A DNA stretch of 64,000 bases from Micavibrio sp. UBA7657 (GTDB lineage Bacteria > Pseudomonadota > Alphaproteobacteria > Micavibrionales > Micavibrionaceae). A model generated the notes under the pieces. That model saw only the letters and a program-made list of their open reading frames with translations. It did no database searches and was not told the DNA's origin. Both the position numbers and the translations under genes were made by a program. How positions within the stretch are numbered: the first letter of the stretch is position 1; each line of letters begins with the position of its first letter. The stretch covers positions 244,700-308,699 of the forward strand of contig DLHX01000008.1 of the NCBI GenBank assembly GCA_002483465.1, read 5' to 3'. Positions 8,639 through 18,900 of this stretch are shown one piece after another.

Positions 8639-9165
8639 AAAGACCTCGCTTTTTCTATAGCCTGCCGGAACGCAATCGGGTCTTCGATCGGCGGGAGAAT
8701 AACCTCCCCGATCCCCATCCCCCGAATGGCAATCCGCCCATAATTAAATATTCTACCAAAGATTGACTGCAATATGTTAACTCCCTCTATGCGGTCAACG
8801 CTCATTTCGCCAACTTGACGAGCTATAAGCCCCCTTTTGTAGATAAGTCTCGAATTTGTAATGGCAATTTCGGTGGTCACTTTAACCACCATCATCCGGG
8901 CAAAACTCATCAAACCCAGGATAAAAATGACAAAAGCGAAGATTCTGAGGCCCGGATGTAGCCTTCGGACCGCCTCAAGCCATGTTATATCAGGCTCAAA
9001 AAGGCCAAGTTTGTGGTACATCAGGACCGCCCCGCCGACCACCACGGTGGTGCCCAGAACGCCCCACAAAATGGCCATGAACGCGTTAAACGTGTAAATC
9101 CAGTGAAACTTGCCTATATGGACAAGTTCCTCGTCAGGACCGAGGGATTGCTGGACGTATAACAT
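8635..9165 (-). CDS. PH domain-containing membrane protein (bPH2/DUF304-like)
   Basis: A 176-aa protein with two membrane segments (about 24-50 and 72-92). A bPH2 domain follows, containing ITNSRLIYKRGLIARQVGEM, VDRIEGVNI and YGRIAIRG. It precedes and overlaps a second PH protein (8144-8638), and the two look like a duplicated pair that has diverged. The ligand is unknown. It is divergent from the repeat-rich 9265 gene, with which it shares a 99-bp intergenic region. Confidence 0.8.
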   Translation of the reverse strand: MLYVQQSLGPDEELVHIGKFHWIYTFNAFMAILWGVLGTTVVVGGAVLMYHKLGLFEPDITWLEAVRRLHPGLRIFAFVIFILGLMSFARMMVVKVTTEIAITNSRLIYKRGLIARQVGEMSVDRIEGVNILQSIFGRIFNYGRIAIRGMGIGEVILPPIEDPIAFRQAIEKARSL

Positions 9166-9229
9166 GCTCTAATAGCCTAACCTTTTTAACGGCTAAAAGA
9201 AATGCCGCCGCAACCAAACCCGGTTTTTA

Positions 9230-9258
9230 TTGACATAACAAAAGCGTATCTTTAAAAA
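9230..9258 (+). promoter_or_regulatory. Sigma70-type promoter for the repeat-rich protein gene
   Basis: TTGACA (9230-9235) is followed by a 17-nt spacer and TAAAAA (9253-9258). The expected transcription start falls at about 9264-9266, on the ATG at 9265, so the transcript could be leaderless. No SD-like site is seen before the ATG. Confidence 0.55.
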
Positions 9259-9264
9259 GTAAGC

Positions 9265-11040
9265 ATGCATAATTCCGCTACTCAAAGTTTTGATTACGCC
9301 TTGCTGAGCACCCCCGGAAAAAATGCTCAGTCTATTGATGCGCAGGCCAGCACGCTTCTTGCGTCCGTGGAAGTAAAAATACAACGCGAGCCCGAAATTC
9401 TGGAAGAGTATGATCGTGAACATTTCGAGCAGAGACTCTCATCTGTTTTTAATCGCAACGCGACTATCAATTCCATTCGCGGTGCCAAGCACTCCAAAAG
9501 TCTCCTGAAAGAAATACAAAGATCTTTCTATAACTTTAAGACCGTGACCTTCCTGCTTGAAACAGATGTAAGCACCGAAGTCGAGGATGCCGTTGTTACG
9601 CTCATTGCAAACAAGGCGTTGGAAAAAAGAGGACTTTCCCAACCTCAACCCGAAATAAAAAAACCTGTCCCAACCAGCATCATTCCATTCGCAAGAACTG
9701 AAAAAACCCGCGAACAGAAAATCGCTGATAAAAAACGTCTCAAAGATGAATTGAAACTCCAACAGACTGCTGTAAAAAAGCAGCAGAAAGAAGAACTTAA
9801 AACAGCGCGGCAAGCTCAGCGTAAAACCGATTTAAAAATCGCGAGAGAAGAAGACCGCAAAACCCTCGAACTCATGCGCCCGTTGATGGAAGAAGCGCAA
9901 ACGCAGCTTTTACAGGAATCCATGTCATCGCCCGGGGAATATGACCCGGCAAAAACGGCGGAAGTGGCCAAGCAGGTTCTGAGCTACATCAACCGCGCGC
10001 TTGAGTTAAAACTTGTGAATGTGATGGGCGGACAGAAATATCTTGCTATCGCTTTTCGCGAAACCTTTAACCACCATGCCGACCTCGTTAAGTTGCAAAC
10101 AAAAACACCGCAACTGGCTGAGAAGGTCACAGAAAAATTCCGCCACGTTTTAATCGCGGCTACAAGGCTCAAAGTTAAATTAAACCCGCACGTCAAATCC
10201 GCCATCATCGATGCGCTGATACAAAAAGTCGAAGCCGACGCCGTCGAAAGCCGTGAAAGAGTTCGCCAGACCGCGATCAAAAACGGCCAGACAGATAACG
10301 CCCGCGAAACCGCGCGCAAAGTTATGACCGAATGGCGCAACGATCCTGTAAAAAATGCGGAACGTGCCCAAAAGCTAAAGAAAGTCTTCCAAAGACGGGG
10401 ACAAAGGTCTGCGCTCTTAAAAAAATTAAATGAAGATCCAGTATTTATCGAGCACCAGCGCGCGCATTTAAAGAGATTGAATGGTAACGCAGAAATCATC
10501 GCCCAGCGCCGCGCGCAATTTGCAGATCCTTACTTCATCGCAAAGCGTGAAGAGGGATTGAAAAAACTTTACAAAACACCGGAATTTAAAGCCCAGCGTC
10601 GCAGACAGTTAAAAGTATTGAACAAAGATCCGGATATTATCGCGCGGCGCCGGGAGCAGTTAGCAAAACTAAACAGTGATCCTGATTTTATTGCTCGGCG
10701 CCGCGCGCAATTGGAAAAAATGAATAACGATCCGGAACGCATTCGACAGCGCCTGGAACAAATAATTAGAATGAATAAGGATCCTGCAAACATTGCCAGG
10801 AAGATAAAAAAAATAAAAAATAATCCCTTATTAATCGCTCAACTTAACGAGCATTTAAAAAAGGCACAGGACGATCCGGCGTTTCGTGAAAAACACTTGG
10901 CGGGCATACATGCTTATTGGGCAGAACGGCGCGCAGAAAAAGCTCATGAAACATTAAGTTCGGAAGTCTCAGCTATTGAAATCGAAGCCTCAGATTCCGA
11001 AACCATGGCCGCAGAAGAATTCGCCCTAATCCCCGAATGA
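9265..11040 (+). CDS. Unknown 591-aa protein with Lys/Arg-rich helix and 17-residue tandem repeats
   Basis: I do not recognise the family. Residues 1-135 may be a folded domain. Residues about 140-215 are a highly charged helix with many Lys, Glu and Gln. From about residue 384 to 552 there are roughly ten 17-residue modules with consensus LxKLNxDPDFIARRRxQ; successive copies differ but keep the L, N-x-DP and RR positions. The end is acidic. The modular, basic helices resemble nucleic-acid-binding repeats attached to some nucleases, but no nuclease motif is visible, so this is inference. There is no signal peptide. The gene is more AT-rich than its neighbours and its 3' end overlaps convergent pfk by 15 nt. 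Confidence 0.8.
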   Translation: MHNSATQSFDYALLSTPGKNAQSIDAQASTLLASVEVKIQREPEILEEYDREHFEQRLSSVFNRNATINSIRGAKHSKSLLKEIQRSFYNFKTVTFLLETDVSTEVEDAVVTLIANKALEKRGLSQPQPEIKKPVPTSIIPFARTEKTREQKIADKKRLKDELKLQQTAVKKQQKEELKTARQAQRKTDLKIAREEDRKTLELMRPLMEEAQTQLLQESMSSPGEYDPAKTAEVAKQVLSYINRALELKLVNVMGGQKYLAIAFRETFNHHADLVKLQTKTPQLAEKVTEKFRHVLIAATRLKVKLNPHVKSAIIDALIQKVEADAVESRERVRQTAIKNGQTDNARETARKVMTEWRNDPVKNAERAQKLKKVFQRRGQRSALLKKLNEDPVFIEHQRAHLKRLNGNAEIIAQRRAQFADPYFIAKREEGLKKLYKTPEFKAQRRRQLKVLNKDPDIIARRREQLAKLNSDPDFIARRRAQLEKMNNDPERIRQRLEQIIRMNKDPANIARKIKKIKNNPLLIAQLNEHLKKAQDDPAFREKHLAGIHAYWAERRAEKAHETLSSEVSAIEIEASDSETMAAEEFALIPE

Positions 11041-12102
11041 AATTCCGAGCGACTTCGCCGTATGAACCAGTGGCCCCTTCGGGTCCACCGTCCGGCATTT
11101 CGCGATAGCCTCTTTCACCGGTACGCTGGCGGCGCGCATTTTCTGCCACGCGACCATCTTGCCGAAATCGCCATCTTCAATAAGGTCCACGGCCTTGACC
11201 CCGAGCGCCTGGGCAACGAGTCTATCATTCCATGTCGGGCTGCACCCGCGCTGGACATGCCCCAGCACCGTTACCCGCGCCTCAGACCCCGTGGCCTTGG
11301 AAATTTTCGGCGCCAGATATTCCGCGATCCCGCCATAGCGTTTTGACCCGTCCGGATAGGTCACCTCGATCTTCTTCCCGTCGGGCGATTTCACCGCCTC
11401 GGAAACAATGACTAGCACGAAATTCCGGCCCGTCTTTTTAACCGCCTTGATCTTCTTCGCGATTTTCTCGACGCTGTATTTTATTTCCGGAATCAAAATC
11501 ACATCCGCCCCCCCGGCTATGCCGGCATTAAGCGCGATATGACCCGCATCGCGCCCCATAACCTCCAGAATCACGACCCTGTCATGCGACGCTGCGGTGG
11601 GCTGAAGACGATCCAAAGCCTCTGTAGCAACGGAAACAGCGGTATCAAACCCGACCGAAACATCGGTCATCGAGAGGTCATTATCGATCGTTTTTGGAAT
11701 GCCGATGAATTTAAGTTTACCCTGCGCGGCGAGGCGGGAGAGAATATCGAAACTCCCATCGCCGCCGATTCCGATCACATAATCCACTTTGAGTTTTTTG
11801 AATCCCTCGATCACTTCGCCCGACCGGTCCTTGATTTTACCATCCGGCATTTTGTACTCGAACGGGTTGCGTGAATTCGTGGTCCCCAGAATCGTGCCAC
11901 CGAGGCGCATGACATGCCCATCGAAATCGGACGGGCTGAGCGGCCTTACCGCATAGGGTTTTTCCAGCAAGCCCGCCGTGCCGTTCTCGATCCCGATGAC
12001 CTCATAGCCGAGCATGTCGGCCCGGCACACCACAGCCCTTAAAACTGCGTTCAAACCGGCGCAGTCGCCCCCACTCGTTAAAATTGCGATTTTCTTAGCC
12101 AT
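11026..12102 (-). CDS. pfkA: 6-phosphofructokinase (group III type)
   Basis: Phosphorylates fructose 6-phosphate at C1 in glycolysis. It is 358 aa with TSGGDCAGLN, GGDGS (113-117) and PKTIDND (136-142), plus a MGRDAGHIAL motif. The donor-selecting positions are Gly116 (E. coli Gly104) and Lys137 (E. coli Gly124). Gly at the first site points to ATP, whereas PPi enzymes have Asp. Lys at the second site is typical of PPi-type and actinobacterial ATP enzymes. An ATP-dependent enzyme of the mixed clade is therefore likely. CGGAG lies just upstream of the ATG. Confidence 0.88.
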   Translation of the reverse strand: MAKKIAILTSGGDCAGLNAVLRAVVCRADMLGYEVIGIENGTAGLLEKPYAVRPLSPSDFDGHVMRLGGTILGTTNSRNPFEYKMPDGKIKDRSGEVIEGFKKLKVDYVIGIGGDGSFDILSRLAAQGKLKFIGIPKTIDNDLSMTDVSVGFDTAVSVATEALDRLQPTAASHDRVVILEVMGRDAGHIALNAGIAGGADVILIPEIKYSVEKIAKKIKAVKKTGRNFVLVIVSEAVKSPDGKKIEVTYPDGSKRYGGIAEYLAPKISKATGSEARVTVLGHVQRGCSPTWNDRLVAQALGVKAVDLIEDGDFGKMVAWQKMRAASVPVKEAIAKCRTVDPKGPLVHTAKSLGISFGD

Positions 12103-12202
12103 GAATACTCCGGAGAACCCGTTTCGGACCTTATTGATTCTACACGAAAATCAGGCGCGTTAAAGCGGGCTGTGAACGAAAACCCTCATATCACACTATT
12201 TT

Positions 12203-12231
12203 TTGCAGTTTTTCGCTGTTTGTGATATTCT
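12203..12231 (+). promoter_or_regulatory. Sigma70-type promoter upstream of the YdcH-like gene and purEK
   Basis: TTGCAG (12203-12208), a 17-nt spacer and TATTCT (12226-12231). It would give a 5' leader of about 50 nt for the gene at 12286 and could also drive purE-purK. Confidence 0.5.
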
Positions 12232-12285
12232 GGTTGAGTTACATAAATCGCTAATGATTTAGCAAACGATTGCAGGAATTAACTT

Positions 12286-12507
12286 TTGTACGACTTTTCT
12301 TACATGGAAGATCGTGAAGAGCTACGGCTTAAGCTTACGGAATACAAGACCGAGCATAAAGCCCTTGACGATATGATCGAGCAGTCGCTCCACGGTGGCG
12401 GCGCGGTTAATCTTATGCAGATTCAGCAACTTAAGAAGAAAAAACTGTGGCTCAAGGATGTCATCCAGAAGCTTGAATCCGCCCTCATCGACGATATCAT
12501 TGCCTAA
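12286..12507 (+). CDS. YdcH family protein (DUF465)
   Basis: A short, charged, helical protein of 67-73 aa. It matches the DUF465 pattern: a REELRLKLTEYKTEHKALDDMI helix, a short turn, and a basic LKKKKLWLKDVIQKLE helix. The function is unknown for the family. The frame opens at a TTG (12286) with AGGAA 7 nt upstream. An ATG at 12304 gives the more usual family length but lacks a good SD. It precedes purE by 29 nt and is probably cotranscribed. Confidence 0.8.
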   Translation: MYDFSYMEDREELRLKLTEYKTEHKALDDMIEQSLHGGGAVNLMQIQQLKKKKLWLKDVIQKLESALIDDIIA

Positions 12508-12536
12508 CTCTTTCTTCCCCTTTATAAAATTCCCAT

Positions 12537-13031
12537 ATGACACATTCTGACCCTAATCCGCTGGTTGGCATTATCATGGGTTCGCAGTCCGACTGGGAAA
12601 CCATGGAACACGCCCATAATGTTCTCCATGAACTTGGCGTGCCGCACGAGGTACGCATTGTCTCCGCCCACCGCACCCCCGACCGCATGGATGATTACGC
12701 CAAAACCGCGAAAGAGCGCGGGCTCCAGGTCATTATCGCCGGGGCCGGCGGCGCCGCCCATTTACCCGGCATGACCGCCAGCCACACGCCCCTGCCCGTG
12801 CTCGGCGTTCCGGTCGAAAGCGCGGCTTTAAAAGGATTAGACAGCTTACTTTCCATCGCCCAGATGCCCGGCGGCATTCCTGTCGGCACGCTGGCGATTG
12901 GCAAGGCAGGCGCTAAAAACGCAGGATTACTCGCGGCTTCGATTCTAGCGCTCAACGATGCCAAACTGGCCAGCGCGCTTGAGGCCTTCCGCGCCAAACA
13001 AACCGCGTCAGTCGGCGAAACTCCTGTTTAA
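12537..13031 (+). CDS. purE: N5-carboxyaminoimidazole ribonucleotide mutase
   Basis: Class I PurE, 164 aa, interconverts N5-CAIR and CAIR in purine synthesis. The phosphate/ribose-binding MGSQSDWETM and the catalytic SAHRTPDRM segment are present, followed by GAGGAAHLPGM. It sits 30 nt before purK, the enzyme that makes its substrate, in the usual purEK order. Confidence 0.97.
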   Translation: MTHSDPNPLVGIIMGSQSDWETMEHAHNVLHELGVPHEVRIVSAHRTPDRMDDYAKTAKERGLQVIIAGAGGAAHLPGMTASHTPLPVLGVPVESAALKGLDSLLSIAQMPGGIPVGTLAIGKAGAKNAGLLAASILALNDAKLASALEAFRAKQTASVGETPV

Positions 13032-13061
13032 ATCGTAACTTCTTCCTGCTATCACAGGCGC

Positions 13062-14123
13062 ATGGAAGCAAAAACACTCGGTATTCTTGGCGGTGGCCAG
13101 TTAGGGCGCATGAGCGCGATGGCGGCCCGCAAGCTCGGCATCCGCACAATCATTTACACGCCCGAAAAGGATTCCCCCGCCGCCCAAATCGCCGACGAAA
13201 CCATTGTCGCCGCCTACGAAGACCTGGAATCCCTTGAAAAATTTTCCGAAAAAGTTGAAGTGATTTCTTATGAATTCGAAAATATTCCAGTTGAAACAGT
13301 GGAATATCTCACAAAGTTTAAACCTGTTTATCCGGAAAAAAACGTTCTCGAGGTCGCGCAGGACCGAATTCGTGAAAAATCCTTCCTGAATTCCATCGGA
13401 ATCGCCACCGCACGCTGGGAACATGCTGAAAACGCGAAAAATGTGGATAACATTGTGGATAAGTGGGGGAAAACCTCCTGCATTTTAAAAACGGCACGCT
13501 TCGGATATGACGGAAAAGGCCAGTCCCGTTACACTTTAGGCGATAATCTGGACGCAACGTGGCGTAGCCTAAAAAGCGACCGCATCATTGTGGAGGAAAT
13601 TGTCGATTTCGTTTTCGAAATTTCAGTCATTGTTGGCCGCGATCGATTCGGAAAAACTGTCACCTACGGCCCGATGATGAACGAACATAAGCGCCACATC
13701 CTGCACAAAACAACGTTCCCCGCCTCCATTGCTGCTAATATTGCTGCAGCATCAATCGCAATAACTGAGAAACTGGCGCAGCAAATCAATCTGCGCGGCG
13801 TTATAACATTGGAGATGTTTGTCACCAAGGACGGGCAAATTCTTGCGAACGAAATCGCCCCGCGCACGCACAATTCCGGCCACCTCACGATTGATGCCTG
13901 CAACATCTCGCAATTCGAGCAGCATGTGCGCACGGTCTGTGGCCTGCCCGCGCTTGATCCCGTCTGCCGGCCCGCCGAAATGCTCAACCTCATCGGCGAC
14001 GACATCAAATCCATCCCTGAATACGAGGGTAAACCGGGCACATTCGTCCATCTTTACGGCAAGTCTGAATCCCGCCCGGGCCGGAAAATGGGCCACATAA
14101 CCATGTTGAAAAAGCCCGGCTAG
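13062..14123 (+). CDS. purK: N5-carboxyaminoimidazole ribonucleotide synthase
   Basis: ATP-grasp enzyme of 353 aa that carboxylates AIR with bicarbonate and ATP. The N-terminal LGGGQLGRMSAMAARKLG, the central KTARFGYDGKGQ lid region and the C-terminal NEIAPRTHNSGH are typical of PurK. No strong SD is seen before the ATG. It is downstream of purE and upstream of fumC, with a 58-bp gap to fumC. Confidence 0.96.
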   Translation: MEAKTLGILGGGQLGRMSAMAARKLGIRTIIYTPEKDSPAAQIADETIVAAYEDLESLEKFSEKVEVISYEFENIPVETVEYLTKFKPVYPEKNVLEVAQDRIREKSFLNSIGIATARWEHAENAKNVDNIVDKWGKTSCILKTARFGYDGKGQSRYTLGDNLDATWRSLKSDRIIVEEIVDFVFEISVIVGRDRFGKTVTYGPMMNEHKRHILHKTTFPASIAANIAAASIAITEKLAQQINLRGVITLEMFVTKDGQILANEIAPRTHNSGHLTIDACNISQFEQHVRTVCGLPALDPVCRPAEMLNLIGDDIKSIPEYEGKPGTFVHLYGKSESRPGRKMGHITMLKKPG

Positions 14124-14181
14124 CGATTTTTCTTTTGGCGCACCGGTGCTATTATCCCCGGGCAACTGAAAGAGTAAAAAC

Positions 14182-15603
14182 ATGTCAGCAAAAAACGCCG
14201 CCGCAAAAGCCCCCAAATCACGTAAGGAATCCGATTCAATCGGCACCATCGACGTCCCCATGGACCGTTACTGGGGCGCACAAACGCAAAGATCCCTTCA
14301 GAATTTCGACATAGGCGAGGAGAAAATGCCCGCCCCACTCGTGCGCGCTCTCGGCATCCAGAAAAAAGCCGCCGCACTGGCCAATATGGAGCTCAAAATC
14401 CTCGACAAGAAACTGGGCGACGCCATAGTCAAAGCCGCCAATGAAGTGATCGACGGCACATTGGCCGATGAATTCCCCCTCTCCGTCTGGCAGACCGGCT
14501 CAGGTACCCAGACCAATATGAACGCCAACGAGGTCATCTCAAACCGCGCCATTGAGATTTTGCGCGGCCAGGTCGGTAGCAAAAAGCCTGTCCACCCGAA
14601 CGACCACGTCAATATGAGCCAGTCGTCGAACGACAGCTTTCCGACCGCCATGCACATCGCCGCCGTCGACCAGGCGCAAAATGCGCTTCTCCCCTCACTG
14701 CAGCAATTGCACAAGGCGCTTGATAAAAAAGCGAAGGAATTCAAAAACATCGTCAAGAACGGCCGCACCCATCTGCAGGATGCCACGCCCCTCACGCTGG
14801 GCCAGGAATTTTCCGGTTATGCTGCACAAATTCGCAACGGCATCCGCCGCGTGCAGGACACCATGCCCGCCCTTTTGCAGCTCGCACAGGGCGGCACGGC
14901 GGTCGGCACCGGCATCAACGCCAAGGTCGGTTTCGACAAGAAATTTGCTGCGCATGTGGCAAAAATAACCGGCTTTCCCTTTATAACAGCGCCTAACAAG
15001 TTCGAAGCTCTTGCTGCGCATGATGCGCTCGTCGAACATTCCGGGGCGCTTAATACGCTGGCAGTAAGCCTCATGAAAATCGCCAACGACGTCCGCCTGC
15101 TGGCCTCGGGTCCGCGCAGCGGCATCGGCGAAATCAATCTGCCCGCCAACGAGCCCGGCTCCTCGATCATGCCCGGTAAGGTGAACCCGACGCAATCTGA
15201 AGCCATGACCATGGTCTGCGCGCAAGTGATGGGCAACCATATGGCCGTGACAATTGCAGGCTCAAACGGCCATTTCGAGCTCAATGTTTTCAAACCCGTC
15301 ATCATATATAACGTATTACAATCAATACGTTTGCTTGCAGACGCTACGCGCAGTTTCGAAAGTCGGTGCGTGTCCGGGATTGAGCCGAACCTGCCCCGCA
15401 TCAAGCAACTCATGGAGAATTCATTGATGCTCGTGACCGCCCTGAACCCACACATCGGCTATGACAACGCCGCGAAGATCGCCAAGAAGGCGAACGCGGA
15501 AGGAACGTCATTGAAAGAGGCAGGCGTCGCGCTCGGCCTCCTGACCGCCAAACAGTTCGATCAGTGGGTCAACCCGCTCGATATGATCAAGCCGGGCGAA
15601 TAA
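14182..15603 (+). CDS. fumC: Class II fumarate hydratase
   Basis: Hydrates fumarate to malate in the TCA cycle without an Fe-S cluster. It is 473 aa with the class II signature GSSIMPGKVNP, plus GSGTQTNMN, SSNDSFPTAMH and GRTHLQDATPLTLGQ. A roughly 15-residue Lys/Ala-rich N-terminal extension precedes the conserved core. A ribbon-helix-helix gene follows after a repeat element. Confidence 0.97.
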   Translation: MSAKNAAAKAPKSRKESDSIGTIDVPMDRYWGAQTQRSLQNFDIGEEKMPAPLVRALGIQKKAAALANMELKILDKKLGDAIVKAANEVIDGTLADEFPLSVWQTGSGTQTNMNANEVISNRAIEILRGQVGSKKPVHPNDHVNMSQSSNDSFPTAMHIAAVDQAQNALLPSLQQLHKALDKKAKEFKNIVKNGRTHLQDATPLTLGQEFSGYAAQIRNGIRRVQDTMPALLQLAQGGTAVGTGINAKVGFDKKFAAHVAKITGFPFITAPNKFEALAAHDALVEHSGALNTLAVSLMKIANDVRLLASGPRSGIGEINLPANEPGSSIMPGKVNPTQSEAMTMVCAQVMGNHMAVTIAGSNGHFELNVFKPVIIYNVLQSIRLLADATRSFESRCVSGIEPNLPRIKQLMENSLMLVTALNPHIGYDNAAKIAKKANAEGTSLKEAGVALGLLTAKQFDQWVNPLDMIKPGE

Positions 15604-15611
15604 TTAAAGTC

Positions 15612-15678
15612 GTCATCCCGGCGCAAGCCGGGATCGGGTACTTAACGGCCACAGGATTCCGGCTTTCGCCGGAATGAC
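15612..15678. repeat. GTCAT...ATGAC intergenic repeat (double hairpin)
   Basis: Two adjacent stem-loops, ATCCCGGC-gcaa-GCCGGGAT and ATTCCGGC-tttc-GCCGGAAT, are enclosed by GTC...GAC ends. The element lies between fumC and the ribbon-helix-helix gene. A related element with the same GTCATCCC/GGGATGAC ends is at 58,249-58,330. Confidence 0.8.
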
Positions 15679-15690
15679 AACTTGGGAAAA

Positions 15691-15903
15691 ATGAAAAAGC
15701 GCTCCGTTAAAGTCTCAGGCCACCTGACCAGCGTCTCCCTCGAGGAGGAATTCTGGCAGGAACTCAAAAGACTGGCTAAAGCCGAAAAGCTATCCCTGAA
15801 TGGATTAATCGAGAAAATCGATAAGCAGCGTAGCGGAAACCTCCAGATAAATTTATCCAGTGCGCTCCGCGTCTACGTTCTCAGGCAACTCCGCCGGAAT
15901 TAA
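15691..15903 (+). CDS. Ribbon-helix-helix domain protein
   Basis: A 70-aa protein, KRSVKVSGHLTSVSLEEEFW then helices ending VYVLRQLRRN. This matches the RHH_4-type ribbon-helix-helix proteins of alphaproteobacteria, predicted small DNA-binding dimers. The ATG at 15691 is preferred over the in-frame TTG at 15682; the SD (GGGA) is weak. The repeat element lies immediately upstream. The 3' end overlaps convergent AsmA by 4 nt. The regulatory target is unknown. Confidence 0.75.
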   Translation: MKKRSVKVSGHLTSVSLEEEFWQELKRLAKAEKLSLNGLIEKIDKQRSGNLQINLSSALRVYVLRQLRRN

Positions 15904-18900
15904 TTGCCCTGGATCAAACCTTCCAGCACGCCCTGGATCGCCTGTTCGGGCGTAACTTCCTCGGGTTCTGCAGGTGGGGTCTCCTGAACCGGGGCCGGCT
16001 GGGCCTGAACCGGTTCAGTCGGCGCAACCTCATCTCCCGCCGCGGGTTCCGCGGCTGGTTGAGCGGCTGGCTGGACTGCCGGTTGCGCCGGGGCCTGTGC
16101 CGCTGGCGCTGGCTGCACGGGGGCTGGCTTCTTGATGCCGAGCAACGAGCCAATCGCCCCGCCCAGTGCATCATCACCGACTTTATCGCTGATCAATCCC
16201 TGCAACTTCCGCTCGATCTTGCGGTTGAAATAGTCATTGATCAAACCCTGGCCGAATGTCTGGCCCGGGTTATCAAGCGAACCCGCCACTTTGAGCGTGA
16301 ACGGCGGCACTTCCGCCGCCACGTCGCCCTTCAGCGTGATCGTGTGATCCGTCGCAATCGTCCAGGCGGGCAGATTGAGATTGCCCTTGGTCGCCACGGC
16401 GGCCGTCGGCCCGTCGAGATCCAGCTTCGAGATATTCACGATACCGTTCGTAATGCCGTAATTGCCATTCAAGGTATCGAACGCCGTGCTGCCGCCCTTG
16501 ATGCTGGTCTTGTAAAGGCCGAGCAGCGTGTCTTTCGGCTTGTTGTCCGCGGCCATCGCGCGGCCAAAACGCGTCAGGTCAAAGCCTTCCATGACGATAT
16601 TCTTGCCCGAAACCGTGCCACCGCCATTCAGGGCCGAAACCAGCGCCTGCTGGCTTGCACCCGTGGTTTTGACGTTGATGTCTAAACTCGCCTGCCCCGT
16701 GCCCTTGATCAGGCGCGTGCCGCGTGCGAGCGAGGCGACTAAATTCTCGATCTGCACATTGTCGAATTTTGCATCGGCGTCCACATTCAATGGCGCCTTG
16801 CCCGCGTTCGATTTCATCGTCGCGTTCATGGCCATTTGTCCGCCGTAAATGCCGGACTTCATATCTTTGATCTGCAACGCGCCGTCCTGTAACACAAATC
16901 CCAGCGAAGGCGCGGAAAGCGCCCATGTTTCATAGGTAATCGATTTCGCCTTGATCGAAATGTCGGCGTTGAATGCGTTCATCCACGCCGCGTTGATCGG
17001 CTCGGAAGACCACTTACCGCTGGAGCGTGTTGCCACCGGCGCGGCGCTCGTATTTTTGCTGACGGCTGCGGCTGCATTCGGGTCGGTCACCAGAACCAGG
17101 TCACCGACGGTCAAGTCACCCTTCAATGACGGCTTCGCGCCGCTCTGGTCGACCGCGAACGTGCCGGACAACGTCGTCCCGGCGATATCGCCCTTCATAT
17201 TGCGCAGATTGTGCACTTTGCCCTGCGTGTCAATCTCGGCATAGAAATCAAGGGGCTTGCTCCACGACGCGTATTGCGGTGCGCCCGGCGCAAAAATCCG
17301 CAGCGCTTCGTTCATGCTGCGGTGTTTCACCTGCACGGTCATATCGCTGATTTTCATCTCGGTCATCGGGTTGCCGACATCGCCGCTGGCGATCAACTCT
17401 CCGTTCAGCGCCTTGACGCTCGCCTTTACCGCCATCTTGGCCATGTCCCCGGCCAAAGTCGCGTTGACGCTCGCTTTTTCAATGTTGGCCGGGATCGATG
17501 CCGGATCTAAACCCGCCATTTTCGCCACGCCTTTAACGTCGGATGACTCGCCCGCGAATTTAACGTCGATACCCTTCAGCTCTTTCAGATTGCCGATGCC
17601 GCCCTCAAGTTTGAACGAAGATCCCGCAAAATTTTGTGCGGAAAGGTTCGTGAACTTGAGCGCGTTCTGCCGCGCCGTTCCCTGCGCACGCAGGCCCTTT
17701 ACAGCCTGTCCCTGCACAACGGCATCCTGCACGCCGACATCGAAATCGATGTCATAGGGCAGCGCCAAACCACGCAGGGTATCCTCGAAATTGCCTGCTG
17801 GCTTCTCGCCGCCACCGAATTTCTTGCCGATCTCGTCGAAATTCAGCTTGTCTGCGCTGAGGTCCAGCGCCAGCGCCGGGCGTGCACCGCGCGGCGAATA
17901 GGCCGCCGATATTTGCGCACTCATATCACCGAGACGCACCGTACTGGATATCAACTCAACCACATCAGGCGCAACGGAAAAACCGCCATTGATCGCGCCG
18001 GTCTTGAAGGCCTGCAGCGCCGGGTTTTTGACACCGCTTAGCGCCTCGGCGGTCATCGCAATATTCTGCGTCTCGCCCTTGATCGTGCCGGTCATCTTCG
18101 GATCGGAATAAATCTCGGAACCTGTCTTCGAAATCGACTTCGAGGAGAATTTCAGATCCGCCGCTGCATCGATATTGCCCTTACCCGGGATGTCGCCCGC
18201 AGCAAACCCGGCGGTAAACACACTTTCTTTCTTCGCAAACTTTACCACGACATTCTTGTACGTCTCACCCCGCAGCACGAGTCCGGGAACGGCCAGTTGC
18301 AGATCGGCCTCGAACGATGCCGGAAGCTCAATCGTTGCAGGCAGGAATCCGCCCTTCGCCGCAGCAGAATCTTTTTTGCCAACGTCCGCGCGCAGCATGG
18401 AATCCAGGTTGATCGTTCCATTACCCGTCAGTCTCCCCGTCAGTTTCGCAGGCGAGGAAACCGCCGCGATATCGCCCGTGAATTTATTGCCCGCGATTTC
18501 AAGAACCGCGTCTTTGACCGCGACGCCGTTCTTCGAGCCCGTGACCATGCCCTTCAGTTTCGCGTCATCGCCGAGTTTCACCGGTGTGTTTTTGATTTTT
18601 TCGTCGAGTCCGGAAATATTGACCTCGACCTCGCCCTGCACATCATACGGTTCCGACAATCCGACAACGCCCGCATATTTTCCGGCAAGTCCTAATGGTT
18701 TTACCTCGCCATCCATGTTGACCTGAATGGAATTCGCGTCGGTTAAAATCGCGCCCGTCTTGCCGTCAAGCTTGATCGTCTGGCCCACGCTCGTGAACTC
18801 GCCTTCGATTGTGAACGGTCCCTGCAATGTATCCGCGCTTAAATCCACGTTGACGTCGCTCACCTCAACAGGCTGCGTATCCTTGCCGCCGCGATAAACG

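Noticed and set aside
18175..18726. A 183-codon open frame on the plus strand
   Set aside because: Antisense to AsmA in GC-skewed codons; Ser/Pro-rich translation with no SD and no homology seen.
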